This document shows, in pieces, positions 6,524-8,880 of a DNA stretch of 8,880 bases. The stretch spans positions 1 through 8,880 of the forward strand of contig JAGVII010000377.1 of NCBI GenBank assembly GCA_020056155.1, in the 5' to 3' direction. The DNA is from Afipia sp. GTDB lineage: Bacteria > Pseudomonadota > Alphaproteobacteria > Rhizobiales > Xanthobacteraceae. How positions within the stretch are numbered: position 1 is the stretch's first letter; every line of letters starts with the position of its first letter. The position numbers and the translations under genes are program-made. Under the pieces are notes generated by a model. It saw only the letters and a list, made by a program, of their open reading frames with translations. It ran no database searches and was not told the origin of the DNA.

Positions 6524-6569
6524 CCGTCATCCTTCGAGACTCGCAAAAGCTTGCACCTCAGGATGACGG
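6524..6569. repeat. Palindromic repeat unit CCGTCATCCT...AGGATGACGG
   Basis: CCGTCATCCT (6524-6533) pairs perfectly with AGGATGACGG (6560-6569). The centre contains GAG...CTC and GCAA...TTGC partial pairing. Its outer arms are similar to those of the neighbouring unit at 6465-6513 (CCGTCA and CC/CCT), so the two probably belong to one repeat family. No coding content is seen. Confidence 0.7.
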
Positions 6570-6610
6570 ATTCCAGCACGAGGGCAGCGCGCTGTATCGC
6601 TCTCTCATCT

Positions 6611-6697
6611 GTCATCACCGGGCTTGTCCCGGTGATCGCGATAAACCGGGCACAGTGCCATCCTGGTCGGGATAGCCGGGACAAACCCGGCCATGAC
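6611..6697. repeat. Double-hairpin intergenic repeat with GTCAT/ATGAC ends
   Basis: GTCAT (6611-6615) and ATGAC (6693-6697) close the unit. Inside are two strong hairpins: ATCACCGGG/CCCGGTGAT (6614-6622/6628-6636, 5-base loop) and GCCGGG/CCCGGC (6675-6680/6686-6691, 5-base loop). The hairpin loops CTTGT and ACAAA are nearly complementary, so the two halves can also pair with each other over GGGCTTGTCCC versus GGGACAAACCC. The type resembles a common repeat of Bradyrhizobium-like genomes, by recall. Confidence 0.7.
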
Positions 6698-6723
6698 ATC
6701 AACTCTGATTTAATAGGCGCCAA

Positions 6724-6753
6724 ACGAAAATGCCCGGCACGAGGCCGGGCATT
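6724..6753 (-). terminator. Rho-independent terminator of the SBP gene
   Basis: On the minus strand AATGCCCGGC and GCCGGGCATT (6753-6744 and 6738-6729) form a perfect 10-base stem with a 5-base loop, followed by TTCGTTTG. It lies 25 bases after the stop codon of the minus-strand binding-protein gene, so it is the expected transcription end of that gene. The plus-strand side has no T tract, so it should not stop readthrough from livF efficiently. Confidence 0.8.
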
Positions 6754-6777
6754 CGTCAGAACGAAAGTTCGTCCCGC

Positions 6778-7923
6778 TTACTTCACGACTTCATACTTGC
6801 CGTTCTTCACGGTCAGAATGATGCGCGAGCGGTCATCGGTGCCGAAACGGTTCTTTTCGGTGAAGTTGTAGACGCCCTGGCTGGCCGCGATTTCCTTCTC
6901 CGAGAGCAAAGCCTGACGGATCGCCTCGCGGAATTCCGGCGTGCCGGGCTTGGCCTTCTTCAGGGCAACCGGCACGACGCGCTTCATGACTTCGAAGGCA
7001 TCGTACATGTGGCCCGCGAACTGGCTGCGGGTGTTGGCGCCATATTTCTTCTCGTAGGCGGTGTTCAGCGCCATGCCCGGCTTCTTGGTCAAGGCGCTGT
7101 CGGGCTGGCCTTCCGGAGCCATCACCGGACCGGCCGCCATGATGACGCCTTCCGCCGACGGGCCGCCGATGCGGATGAAATCCATGCTGGCCGCACCGTG
7201 GGTCTGGTAGATCAAGCCCTTGTAGCCGCGCTCGCGCAGCGCCGACTGCGGCAGTGCCGCGCCGGTGCCCGATGCGCCGATCAGGATGGCATCGGGATTG
7301 GCCGCGACCAGCTTCAGCACCTGACCCGCCACCGAAGTATCGGGGCGCGCGTAACGCTCCTCAGCGACGATCTTGATGCCGCCCATGGCGGCGGTCTGGG
7401 TTTTCAGATCGTTCAGCCAGAGGTCGCCGTAGGAATCCGAAAAGCCGATATAGCCGACGGTCTTGATGTTGTTCTTCTTCATGTGCTCGTAGAGCACCTT
7501 GCCCATGATTGGCACCGGCTGCGGCAGCACGGCGGTCCACTTCTCGCGGGCCGGAGTGATCGGAATCGGCGCAAGGCTGAACTGCGGCACACCGACTTCG
7601 TTGGCGACGGTCGAAATCGCGATCGACGGCGGCGTGGTCGACGAACCGATAATGATATCGGCGTTGGATTCGGTTACGAACCGGCGCGCATTGGTGGTGG
7701 CGGCGGTCGGATCGCCGGCGTCGTCCAGCACGATGGTCTTGATCTTGGCGCCGCCGATCTCGGTCGGCACGAACTCAAGCGCGTTCTTCTCGGGTATGCC
7801 GAGCGCCGCCGCGGGGCCGGTGGTGCTGATGCTGATGCCGATGGTGATGTCCTGCGCGAGCGTCGCACCGGGCAAAGCCATCGCGGCGGCAAGAACCGCG
7901 GCGGTCCAGGTTAAAGTCTTCAT
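6778..7923 (-). CDS. ABC transporter substrate-binding protein (HAAT type), probable partner of the liv-type transporter
   Basis: The 381-residue secreted protein belongs to the Leu/Ile/Val-binding-type family (Peripla_BP_6). Residues 1-23 are a signal peptide: M-K-T, then an Ala/Leu-rich core, with cleavage near A-T-L-A before Q-D. There is no lipobox Cys, so it should be free in the periplasm. The mature part begins D-I-T-I-G-I-S-I-S-T-T-G-P-A-A-A, the usual first strand and ligand loop, and carries the conserved G-S-S-T-T-P-P-S ligand-site segment and a Y-I-G-F-S-D-S-Y-G-D hinge-region strand. I chose ATG 7923 over an in-frame ATG at 8022 because it gives the signal peptide at once and has an excellent GGGAGG (7934-7929) 5 bases upstream. 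It is the only complete binding protein near the liv-type operon, which lacks its own. It converges on livF, is divergent from pobA, and is followed by a terminator. An aromatic acid as ligand is inferred from context; a branched amino acid remains possible. Confidence 0.92.
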   Translation of the reverse strand: MKTLTWTAAVLAAAMALPGATLAQDITIGISISTTGPAAALGIPEKNALEFVPTEIGGAKIKTIVLDDAGDPTAATTNARRFVTESNADIIIGSSTTPPSIAISTVANEVGVPQFSLAPIPITPAREKWTAVLPQPVPIMGKVLYEHMKKNNIKTVGYIGFSDSYGDLWLNDLKTQTAAMGGIKIVAEERYARPDTSVAGQVLKLVAANPDAILIGASGTGAALPQSALRERGYKGLIYQTHGAASMDFIRIGGPSAEGVIMAAGPVMAPEGQPDSALTKKPGMALNTAYEKKYGANTRSQFAGHMYDAFEVMKRVVPVALKKAKPGTPEFREAIRQALLSEKEIAASQGVYNFTEKNRFGTDDRSRIILTVKNGKYEVVK

Positions 7924-8065
7924 GTTATCCTCCCTTGAAACTCTTTTGACGTTTCTGACAGTCGTTAACGATGGCGGGATGAGGCTATTTGCGGTGCACC
8001 ATCCCGTATCGATTTCAGCCATTCAGATAGAAGTTATCGGCCATTTGCAATGCTTTCCGCACCTG

Positions 8066-8077
8066 TCATTGGTATGA
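8066..8077. promoter_or_regulatory. Small palindrome upstream of the pobA promoter
   Basis: TCAT (8066-8069) and ATGA (8074-8077) flank TGGT. The GGTATGAT read here resembles GGTATAAT in the pobA -10 region 46 bases downstream. It could be a second regulator site in the 256-base divergent gap between the SBP gene and pobA. The evidence is weak because the arms are only 4 bases. Confidence 0.25.

Positions 8078-8880
<803 letters not shown>

Noticed and set aside
6730..7914. Plus-strand open frame of about 394 codons opposite the SBP gene
   Set aside because: Shadow frame with Arg/Gly/His-rich, motif-free translation. The minus strand encodes a clear signal peptide and binding protein with a strong ribosome-binding site.
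7975..8006. CGGGATG...CATCCCG inverted repeat, and palindromes at 7962-7971 and 7993-8000, in the SBP leader as a possible riboswitch
   Set aside because: The stems are short (7 bp with an 18-base loop, or self-complementary 8-10-mers) and match no riboswitch I recognise. They are too weak to annotate.
7924..8022. 33-residue N-terminal extension of the SBP from ATG 8022
   Set aside because: It would bury the signal peptide and ignore the GGGAGG site directly before ATG 7923.

Overview
The window is GC-rich chromosomal DNA whose codon use, protein families and intergenic repeats suggest an alphaproteobacterium of the Bradyrhizobium / Rhodopseudomonas / Afipia group (Nitrobacteraceae). This placement is inference from family resemblance; no rRNA or other marker is present. 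I see no tRNA, CRISPR array, insertion sequence with transposase, or phage gene.

Layout. (1) 1-420: 3' end of a periplasmic solute-binding protein (SBP) gene, followed by two tandem hairpins. (2) 555-1874: a glycerate 2-kinase (GckA/TtuD, MOFRL family), followed by a palindromic repeat stretch. (3) 2030-2563, minus strand: a MarR-family regulator, divergent from (4) a branched-chain-amino-acid-type (HAAT) ABC transporter operon. That operon consists of a LivH-type permease (2744-3784), a fused LivM-LivG permease/ATPase (3952-5724) and a LivF-type ATPase (5721-6452). (5) 6453-6777: 325 bases without a gene, made of three palindromic repeat units and a terminator. (6) 6778-7923, minus strand: an SBP with a signal peptide, convergent with the transporter operon. 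(7) From 8180 to the window end: the 5' part of pobA, 4-hydroxybenzoate 3-monooxygenase, divergent from the SBP gene.

How the parts may work together. LivH, LivM-LivG, LivF and the SBP at 6778-7923 make a complete HAAT importer, with the SBP gene separated and inverted. Its position beside pobA, and a near-identical 16-base motif (14/16) at both the marR/liv promoter region and the pobA -10 region, suggest an aromatic-acid uptake and catabolism unit under one MarR repressor. The substrate and the regulation are inference. The glycerate kinase and the first SBP look like separate transcription units.

The most unusual structure is between livH and livMG. The whole 167-base gap is two related, oppositely oriented, long imperfect palindromes. 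They share their architecture (outer stem, AAA bulge, inner stem, 22-23 nt loop) but differ in stem sequence while still pairing. The second ends on the first base of the livMG start codon.
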